Positions 8,706 through 17,832 are shown, counted from the first letter of the stretch. The stretch is DNA of 64,000 nucleotides from Siccirubricoccus deserti (GCF_014283215.1 NZ_JACOMF010000003.1:124001-188000); one strand, 5' to 3'. The notes: generated by a model not told the origin, from the letters alone. Made by a program: numbers and translations.

Positions 8706-11283
8706 ACGACGCTCCGCCGCCACCATCGCCGCCGCCCTCGTCGGCTTCAGCATCCGCTGGCCGCGGCTGGTGCTGCTGCTGTCGCTGCTGCTCGGTGCCT
8801 GGTCCTGCTGGGTGGTCGCCACCCGCTTCGCCATGGACACCGATGTGGTGCACCTCTTCCCCTCGGATCTGCCCTGGCGGCAGACCGAGCGGGCGATGGA
8901 TGCCGCCTTCCCGCAGCGTGCCGACGTCATTGCCGTGGTGGTGGATGGCGTGACGCCTGATGTCGCCGACCGCGCCGCCACCGCGCTGGCCAAGGCGCTG
9001 GAGGGGCGGCCGGCACTGTTCCGCGGCGTCAGCCGGCCGGATGCCGACCCATTCTTCCGCCGCAACGCTCTGCTGTTCCTCGCGGAAGACGAGGTCCGTA
9101 GCGCGACCGAACGGATCATCGCCGCCCAGCCCATGCTGGGGACCTTGGCCGCCGATCCCAGCCTGCGCGGCATCGCCCGTACCCTCGAATTGCTGGCCGA
9201 GGGGCTGAAGCGCGGCGAGGCCGATCCGGCGGTGGTGCGCCCGGCACTGGCGGAGCTGACCTCGGCGGCGGAGGCCGCGGCGGCCGGCCGCATCGCGCCG
9301 CTCGATTGGGCCGCCCTCTTCACCGGCCGCCCGGCCGACCCGCTGGCGCTGCGGCGCTTCATCCTGCTGCGGCCGGTACCGGATTACGCCGCGCTGGCCC
9401 CCATCGCCGAAGCCATCGACGCGGTGCGGGCCGAGGCCGCGCGGCTTGGCCTGACGCCGGAGCACGGCGTGCGGGTGCGCCTCACCGGCGACCTGGTGAT
9501 GGGCGACGAGGAATTCTCCACCGTCTTCGGCGGCGCCATCGCCGAGAACATCCTGTCGCTGCTCTCGGTGGCGCTGCTGCTCTGGCTTGGCCTCAGATCC
9601 GGCCGGCTGATCTTCCCCATCCTCGGCACGCTGGTGCTCGGCCTGCCGATCACCGCCGCCTTCGGGCTGCTGGCGGTCGGGCCGTTCAACCCGCTGTCGA
9701 TCGCCTTCGCGGTCCTGTTCATCGGCTTCGGGGTCGATTTCGGCATCCAGTACGCGGTCTGCCTGCGCGAGCAGCGCCACCTGATGCAGGACCAGCCGCT
9801 GCCGGCGGCCCTCGTCGCCGCGGCGAGGACGGCGGGGGAGGGGATCGCGCTGGCGGCGCTGGCGCTCGGCGCCGGCTTTCTGGCCTTCCTGCCGACCGAC
9901 TACCGCGGCCTGTCGGAACTGGGGCTGATCGCCGCCGCGGGCATGCTGATCGCGGTGACCATCAGCCTGACGACCTTGCCCGCCTGGCTGGTCTTCACCC
10001 GACCGAAGCCGGAGCCGGAAGGGGTGGGCTACGCCATGCTGGCGCCGCTCGACCGCTTCCTTACCCGGCAGGCGCGCAGCGTCACCGCGGCGGCGGTGCT
10101 GCTCGGCCTCGGCTGCGCCGCGCTGCTGCCGCTGCTGCGCTTCGATTCCAACCCGCTCAACCTGCGCAACCCGAACACCGAGGCGGTCTCCACCTTCCGC
10201 GAGCTGATGCGGCAGCGGGAGACCACGCCGAACACCCTGCAGGTCTTGGCCCCCGACCTGCCCGCGGCCGAGGCGCTGGCGGGGCGGCTGGCGGCGCTGC
10301 CGGAGGTCGCCGGCACCCTGACCCTGGCCAGCTTCGTGCCGGAGGCGCAGGCGCCGAAGCTGGCGCTGATCCGCGACGCCGCCGACCTGCTCGGCCCGAC
10401 CCTTGATCCGCCGCTGACCGAGCCGCCGCCGACCGATGCCGAGGCGGCCGCGGCGCTCGGTCGTGCCGCCACCGCGCTGCGCCCGGTTGCCGAACCGCTT
10501 GCCGCGGCGCTCGCCCGTCTGGCCGAAGGCCCGCCCGAGGGCCGCGCGCGGCTGGCCGCGGCGGTGCTGCCCGGCCTCGCCGATACGCTGGCAACCCTGC
10601 GGCTGGCGCTGCAGGCGGCGCCGGTCGGCCTTGCCGATTTGCCGGACAGCCTCCGCGCCGACTGGATCGGCCGCGACGGGCGCTACCGGGTGGAGATCCA
10701 GCCGGCCGACCTCTCCGACAGCACCGAGGCCATGGCCCGCTTCGCCGGCGCAGTGCAGGCGGTGGCGCCGCAGGCGACCGGCACCGCGATCTCGGTCCAG
10801 GCCAGCTCCGCCACCATCCGGCAGGCCTTCCTTCACGCCGGGCTCATCGCCACCGGGCTGACGGTGCTGCTGCTGCTGGTGACCCTGCGTTCGCTGCGGC
10901 TGGCGCTGCTGGCAATGGCGCCGCTGGCGCTGGCCGGGCTGCTGACCCTGGTGACCTGCATCGCCATCGGCATGCCGCTGAATCTGGCCAATATCATCGC
11001 CCTTCCGCTGCTGTTCGCGCAGGGGGTGGCGTTCGACATCTACTACGTCGCGGCCTGGCGGCACGGGCAACGGTCGCTGCTGCCCTCATCGCTGACCCGG
11101 GCGGTGCTCTACAGCGCGCTGACCAACGGCACCGCCTTCGGCACCCTGGCCCTCTCCGGCCACCCTGGCACCGCCAGCATGGGCGTGCTGCTGGCCATGA
11201 GTCTGCTCTACGCGCTGGTGACGGTGATGCTGACCCTGCCAGCGTTGCTGCCGTTGTTCGCGGGGTCGCGGGGAATGAAATAA
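8695..11283 (+). CDS. hpnN: HpnN, hopanoid RND/MMPL transporter
   Basis: RND-superfamily (MMPL-like) permease that moves hopanoids from the inner to the outer membrane in organisms where it has been studied. The 862 aa protein has two repeats, each with an N-terminal helix, a large periplasmic loop and a helix bundle. First bundle: AENILSLLSVALLLWLGL to GFLAFL. Second: LIATGLTVLLLLVTL to the C-terminus. The GTG start at 8695 lies inside copD, consistent with translational coupling. The sterol-sensing-like segments FAVLFIGFGVDFGIQYAV and LPLLFAQGVAFDIYYVAAW carry the acidic residues expected for proton coupling. It is separated from the other hpn genes by copCD. Confidence 0.93.
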   Translation: MKPERRSAATIAAALVGFSIRWPRLVLLLSLLLGAWSCWVVATRFAMDTDVVHLFPSDLPWRQTERAMDAAFPQRADVIAVVVDGVTPDVADRAATALAKALEGRPALFRGVSRPDADPFFRRNALLFLAEDEVRSATERIIAAQPMLGTLAADPSLRGIARTLELLAEGLKRGEADPAVVRPALAELTSAAEAAAAGRIAPLDWAALFTGRPADPLALRRFILLRPVPDYAALAPIAEAIDAVRAEAARLGLTPEHGVRVRLTGDLVMGDEEFSTVFGGAIAENILSLLSVALLLWLGLRSGRLIFPILGTLVLGLPITAAFGLLAVGPFNPLSIAFAVLFIGFGVDFGIQYAVCLREQRHLMQDQPLPAALVAAARTAGEGIALAALALGAGFLAFLPTDYRGLSELGLIAAAGMLIAVTISLTTLPAWLVFTRPKPEPEGVGYAMLAPLDRFLTRQARSVTAAAVLLGLGCAALLPLLRFDSNPLNLRNPNTEAVSTFRELMRQRETTPNTLQVLAPDLPAAEALAGRLAALPEVAGTLTLASFVPEAQAPKLALIRDAADLLGPTLDPPLTEPPPTDAEAAAALGRAATALRPVAEPLAAALARLAEGPPEGRARLAAAVLPGLADTLATLRLALQAAPVGLADLPDSLRADWIGRDGRYRVEIQPADLSDSTEAMARFAGAVQAVAPQATGTAISVQASSATIRQAFLHAGLIATGLTVLLLLVTLRSLRLALLAMAPLALAGLLTLVTCIAIGMPLNLANIIALPLLFAQGVAFDIYYVAAWRHGQRSLLPSSLTRAVLYSALTNGTAFGTLALSGHPGTASMGVLLAMSLLYALVTVMLTLPALLPLFAGSRGMK

Positions 11284-11469
11284 TAGGACATTCCAGGTGC
11301 TTTGCCCCTGGAGCCCGTTGGGGCCGAGGCCCGGCCCCCGCCATAAGCAGGAGATCCCAAGGGGTACTCCTGGACCCAGGCCGGGGGGCCAGGGGGACGC
11401 TGGTCTCCCCAGCGGGAGGTCGAAGGCGGAGCCCTCAATCCATTATTCTGGTTTGCTTGGCATTTCTGG
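11284..11469. other. Intergenic region upstream of lnt with dispersed repeat
   Basis: 186 bases without a gene. A short inverted repeat (TCCAGG 11292-11297 with CCTGGA 11307-11312) directly follows hpnN. Family 1 dispersed repeat copy D lies at 11372-11393. Confidence 0.4.
11372..11393 (-). repeat. Dispersed GC-rich intergenic repeat, family 1 copy D
   Basis: The minus strand reads cctggccccccggcctgggt, matching the core of ccagaccccggcctgggttt at 25245-25264. Confidence 0.45.
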
Positions 11470-13086
11470 ATGCCACCCATGGGGATACGCAACCCGCTGC
11501 TTGCCCCCGCCGCGGCGTTGGCGCTACGCAACAGCGTGTTCCTCCCCCTCCTCGATCGGCTGAGCGCCCTGTCCTGGTGGCGCCAGCTCCTGGTTGCCTT
11601 CGGGCTTGGCCTGTTCTCGGCGCTGGCCTTGCCGCCGGTGCATGCGGTGCCGGTGCTGCTGGTTTCCATCCTCGGTCTGGTGGCGCTGGCGGCGGCGGCG
11701 CCGTCCTGGCGGCGGGCGGGGTGGATCGGCTTCGCCTGGGGCTGGGGGCATCACCTCGCGGGCATCTACTGGGTGACCCATGCGATCCTGACTGATGTCG
11801 CCACCTTCTGGTGGCTGGTGCCGCTGGCGGCGCCAGGGCTGGCGATCCCGCTGGCGCTGTCCGTGGTGCCGCCGGTGCTGGTGGCGCGTGCCCTGCCGCC
11901 GGGCTGGCCGCGGCTGCTGGGCTTCGCCGGCGCCTGGGTGCTGGCCGAGCTGGCCCGTGGGGTGGCCTTCACCGGCTTCCCCTGGAACCTGATCGGCACG
12001 GTCTGGGCCTTCGCCGCCCTGCCGGTGCAGGCCGCCTCGCTGGTCGGGGTGCACGGGCTGTCGCTGGCGACCCTGCTGCTGGCCGGCCTGCCGCTGCTGC
12101 GCGGCTGGCGGCCCTGGGCGGGTGGGGCGCTGGCGCTGGCGGCGCTGGCCGGCTTCGGCGCTTGGCGGCTCAACATGCCCCTGCCGCCCGACCAGGCGGT
12201 GCAGATCGTGCTGGTGCAGGGCAATGTCGGGCAGGAGGTGAAATGGCGGCCGGAGCAGCGCCTGCCGATCTTCCAGCGCTATCTGGAGCTGACCGCCACC
12301 GCCGCCCGCCAGGTGCCGCCCGGTACCACCGTCGCGGTGATCTGGCCGGAGACCGCCAGCCCGTTCCTGCTCGCCCAGGACCCCGAGGCCCGCCGCCTCG
12401 CCGCCGAGGCGTTGCCACCGGATGCGTTGCTGCTGGGCGGCACGGTGCGGGCCGAATGGCGGCCGGATGGCACGCTCGACCGGCTGTTCAACAGCCTGGC
12501 GGTGCTAGACCCGGCCGGCCGGGTGCTGACAGTGTATGACAAGGCCCACCTCGTGCCCTTCGGCGAGTACATGCCGCTGGCCGGGCTCATCCCGATCCGC
12601 ATGGTAACGGGCGGGATGGATTTCTCCGCCGGACCAGGACCGGTGGAGCTTGCCCCGTCCGGCCTGCCGCCCTTCGGCGCGCTGATCTGCTATGAGGTGA
12701 TCTTCCCTGGCGCCGTCACCCCGGTGCCCCGGCCGGATTGGCTGGTGAACATCACCAACGACGCCTGGTTCGGCCATTCCGCCGGACCCTGGCAGCATCT
12801 GGCGGCGGCCCGGCTACGCGCGGTGGAGGAAGGGCTGCCGCTGGCCCGGGCGGCGCAGACCGGCATTTCCGTCCTGTTCGATGCGCGTGGGGAGCGGCGG
12901 CTGATGCTGCCGCTCGGGGCCACCGGCACCTTGTCCGGGCCGCTGCCCGGGGCGCTGCCGCCGACCCTTTTCGCACGCGTCGGTGTGGCGTTGCCGGCGG
13001 CGCTGGCACTGGTATGCCTCGTCCTGGCGGTGCTGGCAGGCCGGTGCGGCGGGCGGCGTGTGCAGCAACCGATTGACTTGGTTTAG
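11470..13086 (+). CDS. lnt: Apolipoprotein N-acyltransferase
   Basis: Adds the third acyl chain to the N-terminal cysteine of lipoproteins in the inner membrane. The 538 aa protein has an N-terminal helix bundle (about residues 30-220), then a nitrilase-fold domain. The catalytic triad is visible as Glu294 (IWPETASP), Lys358 (YDKAHLVPFGEYMP) and Cys407 (ALICYEVIFPG). A C-terminal helix (VALPAALALVCLVLAVLAG) closes it. ATG at 11470 and ATG at 11479 are both possible; neither has a strong ribosome site. Upstream is a repeat-bearing gap; downstream is a promoter-containing gap before the XRE gene. It could process the lipoprotein at 41301. Confidence 0.95.
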   Translation: MPPMGIRNPLLAPAAALALRNSVFLPLLDRLSALSWWRQLLVAFGLGLFSALALPPVHAVPVLLVSILGLVALAAAAPSWRRAGWIGFAWGWGHHLAGIYWVTHAILTDVATFWWLVPLAAPGLAIPLALSVVPPVLVARALPPGWPRLLGFAGAWVLAELARGVAFTGFPWNLIGTVWAFAALPVQAASLVGVHGLSLATLLLAGLPLLRGWRPWAGGALALAALAGFGAWRLNMPLPPDQAVQIVLVQGNVGQEVKWRPEQRLPIFQRYLELTATAARQVPPGTTVAVIWPETASPFLLAQDPEARRLAAEALPPDALLLGGTVRAEWRPDGTLDRLFNSLAVLDPAGRVLTVYDKAHLVPFGEYMPLAGLIPIRMVTGGMDFSAGPGPVELAPSGLPPFGALICYEVIFPGAVTPVPRPDWLVNITNDAWFGHSAGPWQHLAAARLRAVEEGLPLARAAQTGISVLFDARGERRLMLPLGATGTLSGPLPGALPPTLFARVGVALPAALALVCLVLAVLAGRCGGRRVQQPIDLV

Positions 13087-13156
13087 TAAAATTTCCGTGA
13101 TGTAACTGGTTGTATCTGCTCCTGCCACGCCGCTCGCCCCGCGAGTGCAATCTTTA

Positions 13157-13170
13157 TTGAGAAATCTCAA
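13157..13170. promoter_or_regulatory. Inverted repeat TTGAGA-AA-TCTCAA, candidate operator
   Basis: Six-base perfect arms with a two-base spacer, in an AT-rich patch immediately upstream of the putative -35 box for the XRE gene. Its size suits a small HTH dimer, so autoregulation is possible. Confidence 0.4.
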
Positions 13171-13175
13171 AAGTA

Positions 13176-13204
13176 TTGACGCTTCCCTAACGCTCTCGTA
13201 GAAG
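13176..13204 (+). promoter_or_regulatory. Candidate sigma70-type promoter for the XRE regulator
   Basis: TTGACG at 13176-13181, 17-base spacer, TAGAAG at 13199-13204. It lies about 115 bases before the chosen start, in the least GC-rich part of the gap. Confidence 0.4.
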
Positions 13205-13319
13205 AGGCGCAGCGCGAGACGCCAGACGGATCACGGGTCAAGGTGAACGTCGGGCATCTCTCCGGTTGGTGATCGTCGGCGCTTTCAAGCAGGCCGACAC
13301 GCAGGTGGGATGGTCGGCG

Positions 13320-13769
13320 ATGGCAAGTGGAGAAGGCGTGGACCGCAGCGAGCGCGAGCATCGGCCAAGTCCCATTGATGTACATGTCGGAGGTCGGGTC
13401 CGCCTGCGCCGTACCCTGCTCGGAATGAGTCAGGAAAAACTGGGCGATGCCCTCGGCCTGACCTTCCAGCAGGTACAGAAATACGAACGCGGGGTGAATC
13501 GCATCGGCGCCAGCCGGCTGTTCGACCTGGCGCGGGTGCTTGATGTACCGATCGGCTTCTTCTTCGACGACATGCCGGACGCCCTCGGCGGCAGCATGAA
13601 CACGGTACGCCGCGCCATCGGCTTCGCCGAGCAGCAGGATGGTTTCGAGGACGACACCCTGCACCGGCGGGAGACGCTGGAACTGGTGCGTGCCTACTAC
13701 CGCATTACCGATACCTCGGTCCGCAAGCGGGTCTTCGAGCTCATCAAGAGCCTGACCCCGACCGATTGA
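13320..13769 (+). CDS. XRE-family HTH transcriptional regulator
   Basis: Small DNA-binding regulator of a type widespread in alphaproteobacteria. The HTH_3 domain spans about residues 23-78: VGGRVRLRRTLLGMSQEKLGDALGLTFQQVQKYERGVNRIGASRLFDLARVL, with both helices intact and the typical QxQKYERG turn. After it comes IGFFFDD and an acidic C-terminal tail ending in a helix (RKRVFELIKSL), probably for dimerisation. ATG at 13320 gives 149 aa; an upstream TTG/GTG reading to 13266 is possible. It is a single-gene unit with its own promoter-like sequence, a possible operator and a clear terminator hairpin. The target genes cannot be told from the sequence. Confidence 0.87.
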   Translation: MASGEGVDRSEREHRPSPIDVHVGGRVRLRRTLLGMSQEKLGDALGLTFQQVQKYERGVNRIGASRLFDLARVLDVPIGFFFDDMPDALGGSMNTVRRAIGFAEQQDGFEDDTLHRRETLELVRAYYRITDTSVRKRVFELIKSLTPTD

Positions 13770-13777
13770 CCGGGTCG

Positions 13778-13797
13778 CCGCCCGCGAAAGCGGGCGG
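13778..13797. terminator. Terminator-like hairpin with GAAA loop
   Basis: Perfect 8-bp stem CCGCCCGC / GCGGGCGG closed by GAAA, starting 9 bases after the XRE stop and before the opposed DUF2244 gene end. There is no T-tract. Confidence 0.6.
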
Positions 13798-13912
13798 TCG
13801 CCGATGGCCAGGGCTTCTGGGTTGCCGCCGGCTGGCATGATTCGCGCGATTCGTCCCGAACGGCCAGTTGATTGCCGATCGACTCAACCGAAGCGCGATC
13901 CCGGAACGGAAC

Positions 13913-14425
13913 TCACCCGTCTTCCCGGAGCTGCGGATTGTCGAAAGCCGGCTCCCGCCACCGCCGCAGCGCTGCCCCGAGGGCAGCGGCAAGATCACGT
14001 TTCTGCGCTTCGCCGAGCAGCTGGCCCACCTCAATCGCCTCGCCGCGCCGCTCCAGCACCAGCAGGCTGACGCGGCCGGGCCGTTCCTCCAGCCGCAGCC
14101 GGGCCCAGTAGGGGTCGAGCGAGAATTCCCGCTGCCGGCCTCGCGCATCGGTGCGGCGGATGGTCAGGCTGCCCTCGGTCAACAGCAGCACCTCCATCGA
14201 CCGCTGCGACCAGCGCCGGTGCAGGCTGACAAGGAACAGCACCAGCCCTGCTTCGATCCCGGCGAAGCCGAGGACCGGCCAGGCGCCAAGCGCCAGGAAC
14301 AGCCCGCCGGTCGCCGCCGCGCCGCCCAGCAGAGCGACGCTCAGCATCACCATGCCGCGCCGCCCGAGGCTGCGGGCGGGCGTGCAGATCGCTTCGAACA
14401 GGACCGGCCCGGTACGAGATGACAT
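13913..14425 (-). CDS. DUF2244 domain membrane protein
   Basis: 170 aa protein matching the pattern of DUF2244: a start like FEAICTPARSLGRRGM, two adjacent transmembrane helices (about residues 24-48 and 50-68), then a cytosolic beta-rich part with LLLTEGSLTIRRTDARGRQREFSL, LEERPGRVSLLVLERRG and the C-terminal signature RWREPAFDNPQLRE. Its function is unknown; such genes are often found near cytochrome oxidase or endonuclease III genes. Here it is divergent from nth, with 54 bases between the starts, so the two may share a promoter region. Confidence 0.85.
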   Translation of the reverse strand: MSSRTGPVLFEAICTPARSLGRRGMVMLSVALLGGAAATGGLFLALGAWPVLGFAGIEAGLVLFLVSLHRRWSQRSMEVLLLTEGSLTIRRTDARGRQREFSLDPYWARLRLEERPGRVSLLVLERRGEAIEVGQLLGEAQKRDLAAALGAALRRWREPAFDNPQLREDG

Positions 14426-14479
14426 GCGACCGCTGATCTAGGATAGGCAGAGGATCCTGTCAGCGCCGGATCCCGCGAA

Positions 14480-15250
14480 ATGCCCCGACCCCCCGCCAAG
14501 GCGATGCCCCGACCCGCTGCCCCGAAACCGGCGGCGGCGCTGCATGGCAGCGCCCGCGCCCCGCGCCGGGCGCGCCGGATGTCGGCCGAGCAGGCGGTCG
14601 CTTTCCTGCAGGCGCTGGCCGTTGCCAACCCGGCGCCGGAAACCGAACTGCTTTACGACAACCCCTTTACCCTGCTGGTCGCGGTGGTGCTCTCCGCCCA
14701 GACCACCGATGCGGCGGTGAACAAATGCACCCCGGCGCTGTTCGCCGCGGCGCCGACCCCGGCGGCGATGGCAGCCCTCGGCGCCGAGGGCATCGGCCCT
14801 TACATCCGCCGCATCGGGCTGTGGCAGGGCAAGGCGCGCAACGTCGCCGCGCTCGCGGCGCTGCTGGTCGAACGCCACGGCGGTCAGGTGCCGAACGACC
14901 GGGCGGCGCTGGAGGCGCTGCCAGGGGTCGGCCGCAAGACCGCCAATGTGGTGCTGAACGTCGCCTTCGGCGAAAGCACCATGGCCGTCGACACCCACAT
15001 CTTCCGCCTCGGCAACCGCACCGGCCTGGCGCCGGGCAAGACCCCGCGGGAGGTGGAGGACGGGCTGGTGCGGCGCTGCCCGCCGGCGCTGCTGCGCGAT
15101 GCGCATCATTGGTTGATCCTGCACGGGCGCTATGTCTGCAAGGCGCGGGCGCCGGAATGCTGGCGCTGCGTCGCCGCGGCGCATTGCAATTACCGCGACA
15201 AGGTCTTCGCCCCCGGCAACGGCCTCGCACCTCCGGGCGCTTCCCGTTGA
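14480..15250 (+). CDS. nth: Endonuclease III (DNA glycosylase/AP lyase)
   Basis: Base-excision repair enzyme removing oxidised pyrimidines. The helix-hairpin-helix LPGVGRKTANVV carries catalytic Lys153, and catalytic Asp171 lies in AVDTHIFRL. The C-terminal [4Fe-4S] cluster has the expected C-X6-C-X2-C-X5-C spacing (Cys220, 227, 230, 236). The N-terminus is extended by about 30 basic, Pro/Ala-rich residues. Starts at 14504 or 14579 would remove part or all of that tail, so the true start is uncertain. 256 aa as drawn. Confidence 0.94.
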   Translation: MPRPPAKAMPRPAAPKPAAALHGSARAPRRARRMSAEQAVAFLQALAVANPAPETELLYDNPFTLLVAVVLSAQTTDAAVNKCTPALFAAAPTPAAMAALGAEGIGPYIRRIGLWQGKARNVAALAALLVERHGGQVPNDRAALEALPGVGRKTANVVLNVAFGESTMAVDTHIFRLGNRTGLAPGKTPREVEDGLVRRCPPALLRDAHHWLILHGRYVCKARAPECWRCVAAAHCNYRDKVFAPGNGLAPPGASR

Positions 15251-15434
15251 GCCGCCGCCGCTGAACCGGGCGGGGAGAGGAACCCCGGGCGCTGCCCCGG
15301 CGTTGAGGCGGTAGCGGCGGCCCTCGACCTTAGCATCCACGCCACCGGCGAAGGCGATGCAACAGGGCCCGCCCTGCCCTTGGCGTCCGCCATGCCGAGG
15401 GCTCCACGGCGCATTGATGGTGAAGGAATCCCGT

Positions 15435-16658
15435 ATGACCGATGCCCCGCCGGGCAGCGTCGCCCCGAGTTTGCCCCGTTCCCGCTCGTCCCGGCGGCCC
15501 TTGCTGCTCTGCTTCTCACATCTGCGCTGGGACTTCGTCTTCCAGCGCCCGCAGCATCTGCTGACCCGTGCCGCACGTGACCATGAGGTGATCTTCTTCG
15601 AGGAGCCACTCTATCGCCCCGGCGCCACTCCGCGCCTCGACCTGCATGAGACGCCGGAGGGCGTGACCGTCGCCATCCCGCTGCTGCCGGAAGGGCTGAA
15701 GGGTGCCGCCGCCGTCGCCGCGCAGCGCGCGCTTCTGGACGGGTTGCTGGCACCCGAGGCCGGGCGGCCGATGATCGCCTGGTTCTACACCCCGATGGCG
15801 CTGGAATTCGCCACGCACCTGCGGCCGGACGTCACCGTCTACGACTGCATGGACGAGCTTTCCGCCTTCCGCGGCGCACCGCCATGCATGATGGACATGG
15901 AGCGGGCGCTGCTGGCCCGGGCCGACCTGGTCTTCACCGGCGGACGCAGCCTCTACGAGGCGAAGCGCAACCGGCACCCGCGCGTCTCCTGCTTCCCCTC
16001 CTCGATCGATGCGGCGCATTTCGTCACCGCCCGCACCCCCCAGCCGGCGCCGGCCGACCAGGAGGGTATCCCGGGCCCACGCATCGGCTTCTTCGGTGTG
16101 GTCGATGAGCGCATGGATACCGAACTGGTCGGCGCCCTGGCGGCGGCGCGGCCGGACTGGTCCTTCGTGATGATCGGCCCGGTGGTGAAGATCGACCCCG
16201 CAGCCCTGCCGCGGTTGCCGAACATCCATTGGCTCGGCGGCAAGCGCTATGTCGAGCTGCCGCGCTACCTCGCCGGCTGGGATGCCGGCTTCATGCCCTT
16301 TGCCCGCAATGAGAGCACCCGCTTCATCAGCCCGACCAAGACCCCGGAATTCCTCGCCGCCGGCCTGCCGGTGGTCTCGACCCCGATCACCGACGTGGTC
16401 CGCGACTGGGGGCCGCGGGAGGGCGCCGAGGGGCTGGTCGAGATCGCCGCAGAGCCGGTGGGCTTCGCCGCCGCGCTGCAGCATGTGCTGGACCGGCCGC
16501 GCGCCGCCTGGCTGAAGCGGGTGGACCGGAGGCTGGCGCAGCTTTCCTGGGACCGGACCTGGGCGGAGATGCAGGGGCTGATCGCCACCGTCCGGCGTGG
16601 CGCGGTGAGGGCCGAGGTGCCGGTCGGCGCGGCGTCCACCGTGCGGAGTGGCCCCTGA
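15435..16658 (+). CDS. Glycosyltransferase (GT4-like), partner of UDP-galactopyranose mutase
   Basis: 407 aa two-domain GT-B enzyme. The N-terminal half begins with FSHLRWDFVFQRPQHLLTRAA, a signature of glycosyltransferases coded beside glf. The C-terminal half carries the sugar-nucleotide region, with RFISPTKTPEFLAAGLPVVSTPITDV (the Glu of the family E-x7-E region) and WLGGKRYVELPRYLAGWD. ATG at 15435 is chosen because GAAGGA ends 7 bases before it; ATG at 15417 is an alternative. The stop overlaps the glf ATG (TGATG), so the two are translationally coupled. It probably adds a sugar, perhaps galactofuranose, to a surface polysaccharide; the substrate is inference. Confidence 0.88.
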   Translation: MTDAPPGSVAPSLPRSRSSRRPLLLCFSHLRWDFVFQRPQHLLTRAARDHEVIFFEEPLYRPGATPRLDLHETPEGVTVAIPLLPEGLKGAAAVAAQRALLDGLLAPEAGRPMIAWFYTPMALEFATHLRPDVTVYDCMDELSAFRGAPPCMMDMERALLARADLVFTGGRSLYEAKRNRHPRVSCFPSSIDAAHFVTARTPQPAPADQEGIPGPRIGFFGVVDERMDTELVGALAAARPDWSFVMIGPVVKIDPAALPRLPNIHWLGGKRYVELPRYLAGWDAGFMPFARNESTRFISPTKTPEFLAAGLPVVSTPITDVVRDWGPREGAEGLVEIAAEPVGFAAALQHVLDRPRAAWLKRVDRRLAQLSWDRTWAEMQGLIATVRRGAVRAEVPVGAASTVRSGP

Positions 16659-17803
16659 TGTTCGACTGGCTCATCGTCGGCGCCGGCTTTGCCGGCAGCG
16701 TGCTGGCCGAGCGCTTGGCCAGCCAGCGGAACGAGCGGGTGATGATCATCGACCGCCGCCCGCATATCGGCGGCAATGCCTATGATCATCTGGATGCCGC
16801 CGGGCTGCTGATCCACCGCTACGGCCCGCATATCTTCCACACCAACGCGCAGCAGGTGGCCGACTATCTCTCCCGCTTCACCAGCTGGCGGCCGTATGAG
16901 CACCGCGTGCTGGCCGAGGTGAAGCGGCCCGGCAGCGGCGAGACGTTGCGCGTGCCGATCCCGATCAACCTTGACACCATCAACCGCCTCTACGGCCTGT
17001 CGCTGACCGAGGCGGAGGTCGAGGCCTGGATGGCGGCGCGGGCGGAGCCGGTGGCGGAGATTCGGACCAGCGAGGATGTCGTCGTCGGCAAGGTCGGCCG
17101 CGAGCTCTACGAGCTGTTCTTCCGCGGCTACACCCGCAAGCAATGGGCGCTGGACCCGAGCGAGCTGGACAGGAGCGTGACCGCCCGCGTGCCGACCCGC
17201 ACCAACCGCGACGACCGCTACTTCACCGACAGCTTCCAGGCCATGCCGGCCGAGGGCTACACCAAGATGTTCGAGCGCATGCTGGCGCATCCGAACATCA
17301 CGATCCGTACCGGTGTCGACTACCGCGCCATCCGTGACCAGGTGCCGCACAGAAAACTGATCTGGACCGGCCCGGTGGACGAGTATTTCGGCTTCCGCTT
17401 CGGCAAGCTGCCCTACCGCTCACTGCGCTTTGAGCACCAGACGCTGGACCAGGAATGGCACCAGCCGGTCGGCACAGTGAACTACCCCGCCGAGGACGTG
17501 CCCTATACCCGCACCAGCGAGTACAAGCACCTGACCGGTCAGGTGCATCCACGCACCAGCATCACCACCGAATACCCGAGCGCCGAGGGCGACCCCTACT
17601 ATCCGATCCCCCGCCCTGAGAACCAGGTGCTCTACAAGCGCTACGAGGCGCTGGCGGATGCGACGCAGGATGTCTGGTTCGTCGGCCGCCTGGCGACCTA
17701 CCGCTACTACAACATGGACCAGATCGTCGGCCAGGCGCTGGCGACCTTCCAGCGCATCGCGGCCGGGGTGCCACGCGCGAGCGCCGTCGTGGCGGCGGAG
17801 TGA
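16658..17803 (+). CDS. glf: UDP-galactopyranose mutase
   Basis: Flavoenzyme interconverting UDP-galactopyranose and UDP-galactofuranose. Residues 6-16 (IVGAGFAGSVL) form the FAD dinucleotide-binding loop, followed by IIDRRPHIGGNAYD, the RYGPHIFHT active-site segment and LFFRGYTRKQWALDPSEL. The C-terminal FVGRLATYRYYNMDQIVGQAL carries a conserved substrate and flavin-binding Arg/Tyr cluster. 381 aa is full length. It is coupled to the preceding glycosyltransferase and followed by a strong terminator, so the pair is a two-gene operon for galactofuranose-containing surface glycan. Confidence 0.95.
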   Translation: MFDWLIVGAGFAGSVLAERLASQRNERVMIIDRRPHIGGNAYDHLDAAGLLIHRYGPHIFHTNAQQVADYLSRFTSWRPYEHRVLAEVKRPGSGETLRVPIPINLDTINRLYGLSLTEAEVEAWMAARAEPVAEIRTSEDVVVGKVGRELYELFFRGYTRKQWALDPSELDRSVTARVPTRTNRDDRYFTDSFQAMPAEGYTKMFERMLAHPNITIRTGVDYRAIRDQVPHRKLIWTGPVDEYFGFRFGKLPYRSLRFEHQTLDQEWHQPVGTVNYPAEDVPYTRTSEYKHLTGQVHPRTSITTEYPSAEGDPYYPIPRPENQVLYKRYEALADATQDVWFVGRLATYRYYNMDQIVGQALATFQRIAAGVPRASAVVAAE

Positions 17804-17810
17804 CGACGCG

Positions 17811-17832
17811 GCCTCCCCGCCTGCGGGGAGGC
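17811..17832. terminator. Terminator hairpin after glf
   Basis: Perfect 10-bp inverted repeat GCCTCCCCGC / GCGGGGAGGC with a two-base centre, 7 bases after the glf stop. There is no T-tract, as is common in this GC-rich DNA. Confidence 0.6.

Noticed and set aside
8269-11070. 933-codon minus-strand open frame opposite hpnN
   Set aside because: His/Gln/Arg/Gly-rich shadow translation with no family motifs; hpnN is clear on the plus strand.
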